The notes under the pieces: generated by a model
The model's input: only the letters and a program-made list of their open reading frames with translations
What the model was told of the DNA's origin: nothing
Database searches by the model: none
Shown here: piece by piece, positions 26,189 to 34,257 of the stretch
Position numbering within the stretch: the stretch's first letter is position 1
Layout of the letters: every line of letters starts with the position of its first letter
DNA from: Pseudidiomarina marina
Lineage (GTDB): Bacteria; Pseudomonadota; Gammaproteobacteria; Enterobacterales; Alteromonadaceae
DNA: 64,000 nucleotides
Assembly (NCBI RefSeq): GCF_003987045.1
Contig: NZ_PIPZ01000003.1
Coordinates: 124,001-188,000, forward strand
Direction of reading: 5' to 3'
Translations under genes and position numbers: made by a program

Positions 26189-26210
26189 ATTGTTTCTCAA
26201 GCGAAACAAT
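26189..26210. promoter_or_regulatory. LysR-type operator
   Basis: ATTGTTTC-N6-GAAACAAT, a perfect inverted repeat with T-N11-A symmetry, in the 130-base gap between the divergent LysR gene and the VOC-like gene. It lies about 22 bases upstream of the LysR ATG. A related GGAAACAG follows at about 26244. Confidence 0.65.
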
Positions 26211-26297
26211 GAATTCTATTTTTGCTATCTAATCATTTATTTTGGAAACAGTATACTCCTCTCATCGAATACAACCTAACGTTTTGGAGTGTCAGCC

Positions 26298-26732
26298 ATG
26301 AAAACCTATTCACTTGTTGTCCGTCAGTTATCTGAAAGTATTCACTATATTCAAAACCAACTTCGTTTGCCGATGGTGTCACAAAACGCAGCCTGTGCTG
26401 AGTTCGAATTAGCCGATGATTCGCGCTTAGCGGTTTGCTCATCGTCGGTAGCGAATGTTACTAGCCGATCAACGAAATGCTTGCCATTAAGTAAGCGTTT
26501 ACTTTCAGCATTAGAACGCAATGGTGCTTTGTTCAGCCATCAGTTTGCAGTAGGCGCAACACGCGAATGTGAATTGCCAATTCGTTTGCGGGTGCCTGGT
26601 CATTCTGATGTGGCGTTATGCCGTGAATGCGTCACTGAGCCGAAAACTGAAAATAGCTCGCGCGTATTATTTTGGTCAGGATTGAATAAAGTGTTTGCTG
26701 ACTTGGCAAGCCATCATGGTTATCGGATGTAA
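26298..26732 (+). CDS. VOC-fold (glyoxalase-like) protein, weak match
   Basis: A 144-residue protein. The N-terminal half follows the vicinal-oxygen-chelate pattern: YSLVVRQLSESIHYIQNQLRLPMV, ACAEFELADDSRLAVCSSS in pieces at about 3-53. The expected metal ligands are not all obvious, and the second half, with a Cys-x2-Cys (LCREC), does not fit well. GGAG lies at ideal spacing before the ATG at 26298. It is divergent from the LysR regulator and may be its target. Catalytic function cannot be assigned. Confidence 0.5.
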   Translation: MKTYSLVVRQLSESIHYIQNQLRLPMVSQNAACAEFELADDSRLAVCSSSVANVTSRSTKCLPLSKRLLSALERNGALFSHQFAVGATRECELPIRLRVPGHSDVALCRECVTEPKTENSSRVLFWSGLNKVFADLASHHGYRM

Positions 26733-26743
26733 CGTGAACGAAG

Positions 26744-26778
26744 CAATGAGCCGATTAACTTCAGTTTTCGGCTCATTG
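26744..26778 (+). terminator. Hairpin after VOC-like gene
   Basis: CAATGAGCCGA (26744-26754) pairs perfectly with TCGGCTCATTG (26768-26778) around a 13-base loop, 12 bases after the stop. No T-run follows, so termination may be factor-dependent. A further GTGAGCCGAA repeats half the stem just downstream. Confidence 0.5.
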
Positions 26779-26903
26779 TGTGAGCCGAATAATCGTGATT
26801 CATTCACTTCGCTCTCGTTGATACAAAAACTTACACACTAAAATTGAGCATTCGCACCAACCTCCCTATGATGGTTAAAACAACATCAATAAAAAGGTGA
26901 CGC

Positions 26904-27620
26904 ATGCATCACACTAACGAACTACAAGTAAAACTCTACGAAGGCCTTGTGCTGCTGTCCTTGCACGATGAAAAGGGCACCGCTGAAGGTTGGTACATTG
27001 AGTACACCGTGGCGGCGGCCGTGCTGGCTGAGTTGTTGTTAGCCAAACGTATTCAGGTGAACGCTGACAATAAAGACAAAATTGAGGTGCTTGATGCTTC
27101 GCCAACGGGTGACCAAGTTATGGATGAAGTGCTGCAGAAAATTGCAGACAAGAAGCGTCCGGATACCCTGAAAAACTGGGTTATGTCCATCGCCAACATT
27201 TCCAAATTGAAGCACAAAGTTGCTGAGCAATTGGTGGCTGACGGCATTATCAAAAGCGATGAAAAGAAGGTGTTGTGGATTTTCACCCAGAAAATCTATC
27301 CCGAAGTGAACCCAGAGCCAGAACGTCATTTGCGTCACGAGATGCGTCGATTGGTGCTGGATAAGCCATTAGAAATTGATCCGCGCGTCGCGTTGATGGT
27401 GGCTTTGGCGAAAAGTGCCTATCTTTTAAAAGATGTCTTCAGCAAAGAAGAGCTGAAAACCCACAAAAAGCGCATTGAACAAATTGCTAAGGGCGAAGAG
27501 CTCGGCGCTCTAACGCAAGATGTGATTGATGCGGTGCAAGCCGCGGTGATGGTTGCCGTCATGTTACCCGCGATGCTCGCTGCAACAACCGCTTCAACAT
27601 CAAGTTCCAGCGGCTGTTAA
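26904..27620 (+). CDS. GPP34 family phosphoprotein (GOLPH3-like)
   Basis: A 238-residue soluble protein of the GPP34 family, whose eukaryotic members bind phosphatidylinositol 4-phosphate at the Golgi. Seen are KLYEGLVLLSLHDEKGT, the TVAAAVLAELLLAKRI helix, and LRHEMRRLVLDKPLEIDPRVALMVALAKSA, which spans the centre of the fold. The C-terminal tail is hydrophobic and then Ser/Thr-rich (AATTASTSSSS). Bacterial members are known but their function is unclear. AGGTGACGC precedes the ATG. It stands alone between hairpins and the DUF885 gene. Confidence 0.82.
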   Translation: MHHTNELQVKLYEGLVLLSLHDEKGTAEGWYIEYTVAAAVLAELLLAKRIQVNADNKDKIEVLDASPTGDQVMDEVLQKIADKKRPDTLKNWVMSIANISKLKHKVAEQLVADGIIKSDEKKVLWIFTQKIYPEVNPEPERHLRHEMRRLVLDKPLEIDPRVALMVALAKSAYLLKDVFSKEELKTHKKRIEQIAKGEELGALTQDVIDAVQAAVMVAVMLPAMLAATTASTSSSSGC

Positions 27621-27729
27621 CACCTTGCCGCAGAGTGGCGGCGATTCACCCCAAGCGCTGGCGCGTAAATAGACCGCCTAGTCAGTATGGTGCTAAGCTA
27701 AGGCCAATATAACAATAAGGAGACAACCG

Positions 27730-29607
27730 ATGTCTGATTTAAAAATGAAGCACTTAGCCTTAGCGGTGACGCTGGCGCTGAGCGCAGCGGCATGTTCTGA
27801 TGTGCAGAAACCTGAAGCGACAGCGCCTGCAGCAGAAACCCAAGCAGCAAGCACGGCTGCGGTGACCGAAGCGGAAATCAAAGCCGAATCTGAAAAAGCC
27901 AACAAGCTGTTCGAAGACATTTTCATGGAAAATGTCATGCGCAGCCCAATGTACCAGTCGTACTTGGGTATAAAGCAAGACCAAGATAAGTGGGACGACA
28001 TTTCTGAGCAGGCTTCTGAAGAAGAGCTCGCGCTGAAAAAAGAACAACTTGCGAAAGTGAATGCAATTGACGAAGCCAAGCTAAACGAGCAAACCAAGAT
28101 TAGCTGGATGCTGATGAAGCAGGGCTTAGAAGAAGATATTGCTGACTACAAATGGCGTCATTACAACTACCCTGTGAATCAAATGTTCGGCATGCACTCA
28201 AGCGTGGTGTCGATGCTAATCAACCAGCACCGCATTCAAGAAGTTGACGATGCCCAAGACTATATTGCGCGTTTGAACGGCTTACCAGCATTGTTTGAGC
28301 AACTTGAAGAGAACCTTCGTTTGCGCGCTGAAAAAGGCATTATTGCGCCTAAATTCGTCTACCCATACGTGATCAGCGACAGCCAAAATATTATTTCAGG
28401 CGCACCATTTGAAGACGGTGAGCCAAGCGTGTTGCTCGAAGATTTCACCAAGAAAGTAGGTAACCTTGATATTGAAGAAAGCCAATATCAAGAGCTAACC
28501 AGCGCCGCTGAAAAAGCATTAGTGGAATCGGTGAAACCAGCTTATGAAAGCTTGATTGCGACCGTGGAAGATATTGCCGCACAGGCTGACACCAAAGACG
28601 GTGCGTGGAAATTCCCTGATGGTGAAGCGTTCTACAACAATGCGTTGAAACGCACCACGACCACTGACTTAACCGCTGAAGAAATTCATGAAATTGGTTT
28701 GAGTGAAGTGGAGCGTATTCACAACGAAATGCGTGTGATCATGGAAAAAGTCGGGTTTGAAGGCACGTTGCAAGAGTTCTTTGTACACATGCGTAACAAT
28801 CAAGACTTTATTTATCCGGACACCGAAGAAGGTCGTCAGCGTTATTTAGAAGAAGCAACGGCGTATATCGACAACATGCGTGAGTTTTTGGATGAGTTGT
28901 TTATCACCAAGCCAAAAGCCGACATGATTGTAAAAGCGGTTGAACCATTCCGTGAGAAATCAGCCGGTAAAGCGTTCTATCAGCAGCCGTCAATGGATGG
29001 CACACGTCCAGGCGTTTACTACGCGAACTTGTACGACATGGCTTCTATGCCAACCTATCAAATGGAAGCTCTGGCCTACCACGAAGGTATTCCAGGTCAC
29101 CACATGCAAATTGCGATTCAGCAAGAGCTTGAAGGCATTCCATCGTTCCGTAAATTCGGTCGCTATACCGCGTACAGCGAAGGCTGGGGCTTGTACACCG
29201 AATTATTGCCAAAAGAATATGGCTTCTACAAAGACCCATACTCAGATTTTGGTCGCTTAGCGATGGAGCTATGGCGCGCGGTTCGTTTGGTTGTTGATAC
29301 GGGTATTCACGCGAAAAAATGGACTCGTGAAGAAGGTATCGATTTTTACGTAACCAATACGCCAAACGCTGAAGCCGACGCGCGCAAAATGGTTGAGCGT
29401 CATATTGTGATGCCAAGCCAAGCAACAGCATACAAAATCGGTATGTTGAAGATTCTTGAGCTGCGCGAGAAAGCGAAAGCTGAGTTAGGCGACAACTTCG
29501 ATATTCGTGAATTCCACGATGTGATTTTGGCAAACGGTCCGTTGCCGCTCAATATTCTTGAGCAGTTTGTGGATGACTACATTCGCGAGACTAAGAACGC
29601 CAGCTAA
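27730..29607 (+). CDS. DUF885 family putative metallopeptidase lipoprotein
   Basis: A 625-residue exported lipoprotein. The N-terminus has a signal peptide with lipobox SAAACSDV. The ATG at 27730 has AAGGAG at ideal spacing. A linker rich in Ala, Thr and Glu follows, then the DUF885 domain. The core motif ALAYHEGIPGHHMQIAIQQ (about 450) has the HExxGHH pattern expected for zinc binding, and AYSEGWGLYTELL follows with the downstream Glu. GRLAMELWRAVRLVVDTGIH is the typical late block. It is probably an outer-membrane-attached peptidase acting on peptides. A strong terminator follows. Confidence 0.85.
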   Translation: MSDLKMKHLALAVTLALSAAACSDVQKPEATAPAAETQAASTAAVTEAEIKAESEKANKLFEDIFMENVMRSPMYQSYLGIKQDQDKWDDISEQASEEELALKKEQLAKVNAIDEAKLNEQTKISWMLMKQGLEEDIADYKWRHYNYPVNQMFGMHSSVVSMLINQHRIQEVDDAQDYIARLNGLPALFEQLEENLRLRAEKGIIAPKFVYPYVISDSQNIISGAPFEDGEPSVLLEDFTKKVGNLDIEESQYQELTSAAEKALVESVKPAYESLIATVEDIAAQADTKDGAWKFPDGEAFYNNALKRTTTTDLTAEEIHEIGLSEVERIHNEMRVIMEKVGFEGTLQEFFVHMRNNQDFIYPDTEEGRQRYLEEATAYIDNMREFLDELFITKPKADMIVKAVEPFREKSAGKAFYQQPSMDGTRPGVYYANLYDMASMPTYQMEALAYHEGIPGHHMQIAIQQELEGIPSFRKFGRYTAYSEGWGLYTELLPKEYGFYKDPYSDFGRLAMELWRAVRLVVDTGIHAKKWTREEGIDFYVTNTPNAEADARKMVERHIVMPSQATAYKIGMLKILELREKAKAELGDNFDIREFHDVILANGPLPLNILEQFVDDYIRETKNAS

Positions 29608-29653
29608 TATTACTTTTTTAAAAGGTATTAGTTCCTAGTCTCGCAATCAAAAC

Positions 29654-29698
29654 AGCCGTTCAGTTGTATCAATTTTGGCGCAACTGAGCGGCTTTTTC
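29654..29698 (+). terminator. Rho-independent terminator after DUF885 gene
   Basis: AGCCGTTCAGTTG (29654-29666) pairs with CAACTGAGCGGCT (29681-29693) with a single G-T wobble, followed by a T-run. Confidence 0.9.
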
Positions 29699-29721
29699 GT
29701 TCATTTGAAACGGAGGCTTCT

Positions 29722-30306
29722 ATGTGTGGAAGGCTCAATGTTGTCACTGACCCTTTATGCCAGCTGGTAACCGAACAGCTTGGCTTGAAATTTCATGCAC
29801 CCACCAATCAAGACTTGCGGCCTACCCAGCAAGTCGAAGTGATCACCACCACCCAGCGTCACGATTTGTTGCATCAGCTCAGCACGGAATGGGGTATTCA
29901 ACCGAGTTGGGCAAACCGAATTCTCATTAACGCACAGGCCGAGACGGTTGCAACCAAACGCACCTTTCAATTGGCGTTTAAGCAGCATCGTTGTGTGGTG
30001 CCGTGTAGCGGTTGGTATGAATGGCAGCAACAAGAAGGGCAATCGCGCAAAACCAAGTACTTGTTCAGCGAAGCGACCGGTCAGCCGTTGTATATGGCTG
30101 GTATTTATTTCCCCCATGTTGATTCGCGCGCACAGCTGGTCACACTAACGACAGCGCCAACCGAACAGTGCGCAGCGTATCACCACCGCATGCCTTTATT
30201 GATTCGTCCTACAGAAGTCGAATTTTGGCTCAACAGCCAAGCAGAAGCATTAACGCCCCTGCTTGCAGCTCCAGAAGATATCGCTTTGAACGTTGTTGCG
30301 CGTTAG
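29722..30306 (+). CDS. SRAP family protein (YedK/HMCES-like abasic-site shield)
   Basis: A 194-residue SRAP protein that forms a covalent link to abasic sites in single-stranded DNA and protects replication forks. The catalytic Cys at position 2 (MCGR) is present, which requires removal of Met1 and confirms the start. The active-site Asn and Glu lie around NAQAETVATK, the CSGWYEWQQQ block is intact, and the late catalytic His is in YHHRMPLL. Slightly shorter than E. coli YedK (222). An ordinary housekeeping gene preceded by a good ribosome site (CGGAGG). Confidence 0.9.
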   Translation: MCGRLNVVTDPLCQLVTEQLGLKFHAPTNQDLRPTQQVEVITTTQRHDLLHQLSTEWGIQPSWANRILINAQAETVATKRTFQLAFKQHRCVVPCSGWYEWQQQEGQSRKTKYLFSEATGQPLYMAGIYFPHVDSRAQLVTLTTAPTEQCAAYHHRMPLLIRPTEVEFWLNSQAEALTPLLAAPEDIALNVVAR

Positions 30307-30369
30307 GTGATGCGTTTAGCTTAATGCTAATCTATGGTTTATGAAACTGATTAAAACACAGAAACCTCA

Positions 30370-30819
30370 ATGAAAATATATGTAGATGCGGACGCTTGCC
30401 CAGCGGTTATTAAAGACATTTTGTATCGCGCTGCTGAGCGGAAACAGCTTGAATTAATTTTGGTGGCGAATCAGCCTTTGCGCGTACCACCATCAAAATG
30501 GATAAAAACCAAGCAAGTTGAGTCAGGTTTTGACGTTGCCGACAATTACATCGCTGAAATTTGTGAAGCGGGTGACTTGGTGATTACGGCCGATATTCCG
30601 TTAGCGGCCGATGTGATTAAAAAGCATGGCCAAGCACTGAGCCCGCGTGGCGAGTTGTTCACAAAAGAGAACATCGGTAGCCGCTTAAACATGCGCGATT
30701 TCATGGATACGTTGCGCAGTAGCGGCGAGCACACAGGCGGCCCACCACCGTTACACCAACGCGATCGTATGACCTTCGCGAATGAGCTCGATAAAATTCT
30801 TTCGCGTATAAAAATTTAA
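30370..30819 (+). CDS. yaiI: YaiI/YqxD family (DUF188) protein
   Basis: A 149-residue protein of the UPF0178 family, conserved but of unknown function; the fold is related to PIN-like nucleases. Family blocks are clear: [16 protein letters not shown] at the start, [24 protein letters not shown] in the middle, [13 protein letters not shown], and [20 protein letters not shown] at the end. Length is that of E. coli YaiI (152). Confidence 0.93.
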   Translation: MKIYVDADACPAVIKDILYRAAERKQLELILVANQPLRVPPSKWIKTKQVESGFDVADNYIAEICEAGDLVITADIPLAADVIKKHGQALSPRGELFTKENIGSRLNMRDFMDTLRSSGEHTGGPPPLHQRDRMTFANELDKILSRIKI

Positions 30820-30830
30820 ACAATCAAACT

Positions 30831-30905
30831 TATGCGCAACAATAAGATATTTCATACATAAATATGCGCATAAAAGTGCTGGTTTATTGTGAATTTATGC
30901 GCATA
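30831..30905 (+). promoter_or_regulatory. Three phased TATGCGCA sites upstream of the AAA/DUF4143 gene
   Basis: Two exact palindromes TATGCGCATA lie at 30863-30872 and 30896-30905, both continued by AAAGTG. A degenerate third site TATGCGCAAC lies at 30831-30840. Start-to-start distances are 32 and 33 bases, about three helical turns, so a protein would bind the same DNA face at all three. The array ends about 60 bases before the ATG of the ATPase gene, in an AT-rich region. Confidence 0.6.
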
Positions 30906-30965
30906 AAAGTGTAATATCTAGTTCTGTTTCTGTTTTTCACCCCTACAGGTTAACGGAGCGATACC

Positions 30966-32297
30966 ATGAATCGTGCACTTTTAGATGAGCTATTGGTTTG
31001 GAAATCTCAGGCTGAACGCAAGCCCTTGCTTGTTGATGGAGCGCGTCAAACTGGGAAAACTTATCTACTTCAACAATTATTTGGTCAAGATTTTCCGAAT
31101 GTAGTACGTATCGATTTTCTTGAATCGCCAGCGATGGCCGACGCTTTTGCAGATTCGTTAGCCCCCACTGATGTATTAACAAACATTGAATTATTGACGG
31201 GGAAACCGTTCAATCCGCAGACTGATCTACTAATTCTCGATGAAATTGGTGAATGCGAGAGAGCGGTAACGTCTCTAAAATATTTTGCGGAAAAAGCACC
31301 TCAAATGTATGTGGTAGCTAGTGGTTCAAACATTGGCTTACTTAACAGTTTCCCTGTTGGCAAAGTTGAGCATCATTATCTTAGACCTTTATCATTTAGA
31401 GAGTTTCTCTTAGCAGGCAACGAGTTTCCATTGCTGAAAGCTTATGATGCGCAGATGAATTCTGTTGCTGCTCATAAACAACTCTTCGATAAACTAACCG
31501 ACTACTACTTTACTGGCGGTATGCCAGAGGCCGTAAGTACTTGGTATGCGTTGTCGGATCGTAGCATTCTGGAGCGAATTAATGCTGTTTCACAGGTTCA
31601 ACGCGATCTGATTGCTGGGTATCAACGTGATTTTGGTAAATATTCAGGAAAAACCGATGCAAACTTAATTGAAGCGGTATTCAATGCGGTTCCGGCACAA
31701 CTCTCCGAGGTAATGGATGACTCAGTGAAACGTTTCAAATTCAAATATGTTTATGCACGGAAATCTCGTTATCAAGAGTTTGAAAGTGCGATTGCTTGGT
31801 TGGAAAAATGTCGCTTGGTGTTAAAAAACTTTCCAATTGAAGGACGGCCAAGAAGTCCCCTTGCAGCATATGCACAGGAAAACAAATTCAAGCTATTTAT
31901 GTTTGATGTGGGGCTACTCAATCACATGTTGGGGGTTAGCTATCAAGAGCTAAAACGACAGGGATTCGAATACAAGGGATATATTGCTGAAAACTTTGTA
32001 CAGCAAGAAATGGCAGTAGTTGGCTTCTCGCCAACTTATTCTTGGAATGATGCTCGTGCCGAAATTGAATTTATAATCAGCGATAGGCAAGGACAAATTA
32101 TTCCAATTGAAGTTAAGAGTGGTAAGCGCACTCGCGCAAAATCACTTCAGTCGTATATTCAAAAGTGTCATCCGAGTAAAACAATCAAGTTAACAGGTAC
32201 ACAGGGTTCTGGGGCGACAGAGACACAGCATTTTGTATACCCGCTATACTTTACCGAACACGCACTTCGTTCACATATTTTGAGTGACGATTGGTGA
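30966..32297 (+). CDS. AAA ATPase with DUF4143 domain
   Basis: A 443-residue ATPase of the AAA_14/DUF4143 family. Walker A is DGARQTGKT (25-32) and Walker B is LLILDEIGEC. GSNIGLL and the HYLRPLSFREFLL block follow, then the DUF4143 region with YYFTGGMPEAVSTWY. The C-terminus has a PD-(D/E)XK-like signature, AEIEFIIS then IPIEVKSGK. CGGAG precedes the ATG. The gene is visibly more AT-rich than its flanks and such genes move between genomes, so recent transfer is likely. The operator array upstream suggests tight repression. Biological role of the family is poorly defined. Confidence 0.85.
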   Translation: MNRALLDELLVWKSQAERKPLLVDGARQTGKTYLLQQLFGQDFPNVVRIDFLESPAMADAFADSLAPTDVLTNIELLTGKPFNPQTDLLILDEIGECERAVTSLKYFAEKAPQMYVVASGSNIGLLNSFPVGKVEHHYLRPLSFREFLLAGNEFPLLKAYDAQMNSVAAHKQLFDKLTDYYFTGGMPEAVSTWYALSDRSILERINAVSQVQRDLIAGYQRDFGKYSGKTDANLIEAVFNAVPAQLSEVMDDSVKRFKFKYVYARKSRYQEFESAIAWLEKCRLVLKNFPIEGRPRSPLAAYAQENKFKLFMFDVGLLNHMLGVSYQELKRQGFEYKGYIAENFVQQEMAVVGFSPTYSWNDARAEIEFIISDRQGQIIPIEVKSGKRTRAKSLQSYIQKCHPSKTIKLTGTQGSGATETQHFVYPLYFTEHALRSHILSDDW

Positions 32298-32324
32298 AGT
32301 TCTTAATTTGGACATGCAATACAG

Positions 32325-32570
32325 ATGAAAATTACCCCAGGTAAATATCAGCACTACAAAGGCCCGATGTACGAGGTAGTCGATACGGTGCGCCATTCTG
32401 AAACCGAAGAATGGATGGTGTTGTATCGACCGTTATATGGCGACGAACAGGGTTTGTGGGTACGCCCCTATGACATGTTTTTGCAGTCAGTTAGTGTTGA
32501 TGGTTTAGAAGTGCCGCGCTTTAAATACCTCGGCGAAGAGTGGGGTGACGAGCAGGACATTTCTAAATAA
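32325..32570 (+). CDS. DUF1653 domain protein
   Basis: A small protein of 81 residues that is almost entirely one DUF1653 domain (PGKYQHYKGPMYEVVDTVRHSE, read in two parts at 4-25, then VLYRPLYGDEQGLWVRPYDMF). Function is unknown. It starts 27 bases after the ATPase stop. The domain is common and short, so it could be an independent gene in the same transcript. A VOC gene is convergent 11 bases downstream. Confidence 0.88.
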   Translation: MKITPGKYQHYKGPMYEVVDTVRHSETEEWMVLYRPLYGDEQGLWVRPYDMFLQSVSVDGLEVPRFKYLGEEWGDEQDISK

Positions 32571-32581
32571 CGTGCCGCCAG

Positions 32582-33022
32582 TTAATCCGTAACTGGCGTC
32601 AGTTCTTGCCATAATTGAATCGGGTTGCCTTCAGGATCTGCCAATCGTGCGAAGCGACCATTCGGGTAGGTTTCAGGATCAACGTCAACCTCGATACCAG
32701 CTTCGCGGAGTTGCTGAACCATCGCGTCTAAATCGCCAACGCGAAAATTAAACATAAACTGTTGGTTATCTGCTCCGAAATACTTGGTTTTGTTATTAAA
32801 AACCCCAAATACCGTGGTACCACCTGCTTGAACCCAAGGTTGTTCTTCGTAAGTTTTTGGTGTTTGTTTCACGCCGAGATGTTCTTCATACCAAAGCGCT
32901 AAAGCTTTCGGATCTTCTGCTTTGAAAAAGACGCCGCCAAAACCAAGTACTTTCTCACGTTCGCTTGCACCTGCGCTCAAAACAACAAGACACATGATTA
33001 AAACTCCTAATTTAATTTTCAT
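32582..33022 (-). CDS. VOC family (glyoxalase-like) exported protein
   Basis: A 146-residue protein with a signal-peptide-like N-terminus (MKIKLGVLIMCLVVLSAGAS) and a VOC domain: GGVFFKAEDPKALALWYEEHLG, then FNFRVGDLDAMVQQLREAG, and RFARLADPEGNPIQLWQE with the late metal-binding Glu. Most VOC enzymes are cytoplasmic, so the exported form is less usual. It is the last of three genes with an 11-base gap to ppiC and AGGT before the ATG. Substrate unknown. Confidence 0.8.
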   Translation of the reverse strand: MKIKLGVLIMCLVVLSAGASEREKVLGFGGVFFKAEDPKALALWYEEHLGVKQTPKTYEEQPWVQAGGTTVFGVFNNKTKYFGADNQQFMFNFRVGDLDAMVQQLREAGIEVDVDPETYPNGRFARLADPEGNPIQLWQELTPVTD

Positions 33023-33033
33023 TTTTTTACCTG

Positions 33034-33312
33034 TTAATTTCGTGACAATGTTTTAATGAGATGCCAACCGAATTTCGTTTTTATAGGGCCATGCACTTCA
33101 AGAGTTGGCTTACCGAATACCACTTTGTCGAAAGCCGGCACCATCTGGCCCCGACCAAATTCACCAAGGTCACCACCTTTCTTGCCAGATGGGCAAAGTG
33201 AGTGCTTACGTGCAAGATCGCCAAACTTCTTACCAGTTGCTAATTGCTTCTTTAATTCCTCGGCTTCTTCTCGAGTTTTCACCAAAATATGCAAAGCGTG
33301 CGCGCGTGCCAT
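33034..33312 (-). CDS. ppiC: Parvulin-type peptidyl-prolyl isomerase
   Basis: A 92-residue free-standing parvulin, the length of E. coli PpiC (93). It has no signal peptide, so it acts in the cytoplasm. [19 protein letters not shown] opens the domain, with [33 protein letters not shown] in the middle (read in parts) and [15 protein letters not shown] closing it. It follows the dioxygenase gene by 11 bases and precedes the VOC gene. Confidence 0.94.
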   Translation of the reverse strand: MARAHALHILVKTREEAEELKKQLATGKKFGDLARKHSLCPSGKKGGDLGEFGRGQMVPAFDKVVFGKPTLEVHGPIKTKFGWHLIKTLSRN

Positions 33313-33323
33313 TCTTAATCACC

Positions 33324-34121
33324 TTAATTAATTTGCCAGTAGAACATACGCGATTCTTTATTCAGTGCGTATACCGTGGTTGCTTCGTCACATGCGCGGC
33401 TAGCCGCGCCGTAACACACATGTAGCGGCAGTAAATGCTCTTCGCGAGGGTGGCAAAAACGTGCATGAGGCGCTTCTTGCCAATTTGCCAGCATGTGTTG
33501 CCGCTGGTGTTCGTTCATATCTTGGTCGCTACAAACTAGCTCAAGCCATGCTTGGAACGCGGCATTTTGGCTATCTGCCTCGGCATGATTAGGCGCGAAA
33601 AATGCGCGCATATTATGAAACGAAAATCCTGAGCCCAAAATGAGCAGGTTGTCGTAGTCGAGAGTTTGTAACGCTTGCCCTAGTTTGATGTGAGCTTCGG
33701 CATCTAAATGATTCATTAACGACAGTTGCACACAGGGAATATCGGCATCGGGATACATCAGTTTCAGCGGTACGAATAGACCATGATCAAAGCCGCGTAT
33801 TGCATCGCCTTTTGCTTCAATGCCGGCGGCTGTAATTGCTCCTAATACTTGCTCGGCTAACGTCGGCTCTCCAGGTGCTGGGTACTCAATGGCGTATGAT
33901 TCAGGCGGAAAACCATAGTAATCGTAGATGAGCTCAGGTTTGGCCGCGGTCGTCACGTGCGGCACGTCGGTTTCCCAATGAGCGCTGATCACTAAAATGG
34001 CACTCGGCTTAGGCATTTTCGCTGCGGCTTCGCGTAATTTCGTCACCATATCTTCGTGACTTTTGTCGCCTAACAGCGGCATCGGCCCGCCACCGTGCGC
34101 AATGTATAGAATGTATTTCAT
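33324..34121 (-). CDS. DODA-type extradiol dioxygenase (YgiD-like)
   Basis: A 265-residue member of the class III extradiol ring-cleavage family close to E. coli YgiD, a DOPA 4,5-dioxygenase. Metal-ligand His residues are visible in YIAHGGGPMPLL, VISAHWETD and GSGFSFHNMRAFF, with the His of GFDHGLFVPLKLMYP completing the site. It heads a three-gene unit with ppiC and a VOC gene. Natural substrate is uncertain; a catechol-type compound is expected. Confidence 0.88.
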   Translation of the reverse strand: MKYILYIAHGGGPMPLLGDKSHEDMVTKLREAAAKMPKPSAILVISAHWETDVPHVTTAAKPELIYDYYGFPPESYAIEYPAPGEPTLAEQVLGAITAAGIEAKGDAIRGFDHGLFVPLKLMYPDADIPCVQLSLMNHLDAEAHIKLGQALQTLDYDNLLILGSGFSFHNMRAFFAPNHAEADSQNAAFQAWLELVCSDQDMNEHQRQHMLANWQEAPHARFCHPREEHLLPLHVCYGAASRACDEATTVYALNKESRMFYWQIN

Positions 34122-34257
34122 TCACCGCTTCCCTCATTTTCGACGCTATGAAAGTGCCGTAAGTGTTTTATACCTGATTTCTTGTTGAATAGTAATTGTG
34201 AACTAAACTTCTAGAGCTTTGAGAGCAGTTATCGATAACGAACAACAGGATAGAGCT

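Noticed and set aside
29045-29533. Reading frame of 162 codons opposite the DUF885 gene
   Set aside because: Shadow of a well-supported peptidase gene; composition and residues are not protein-like.
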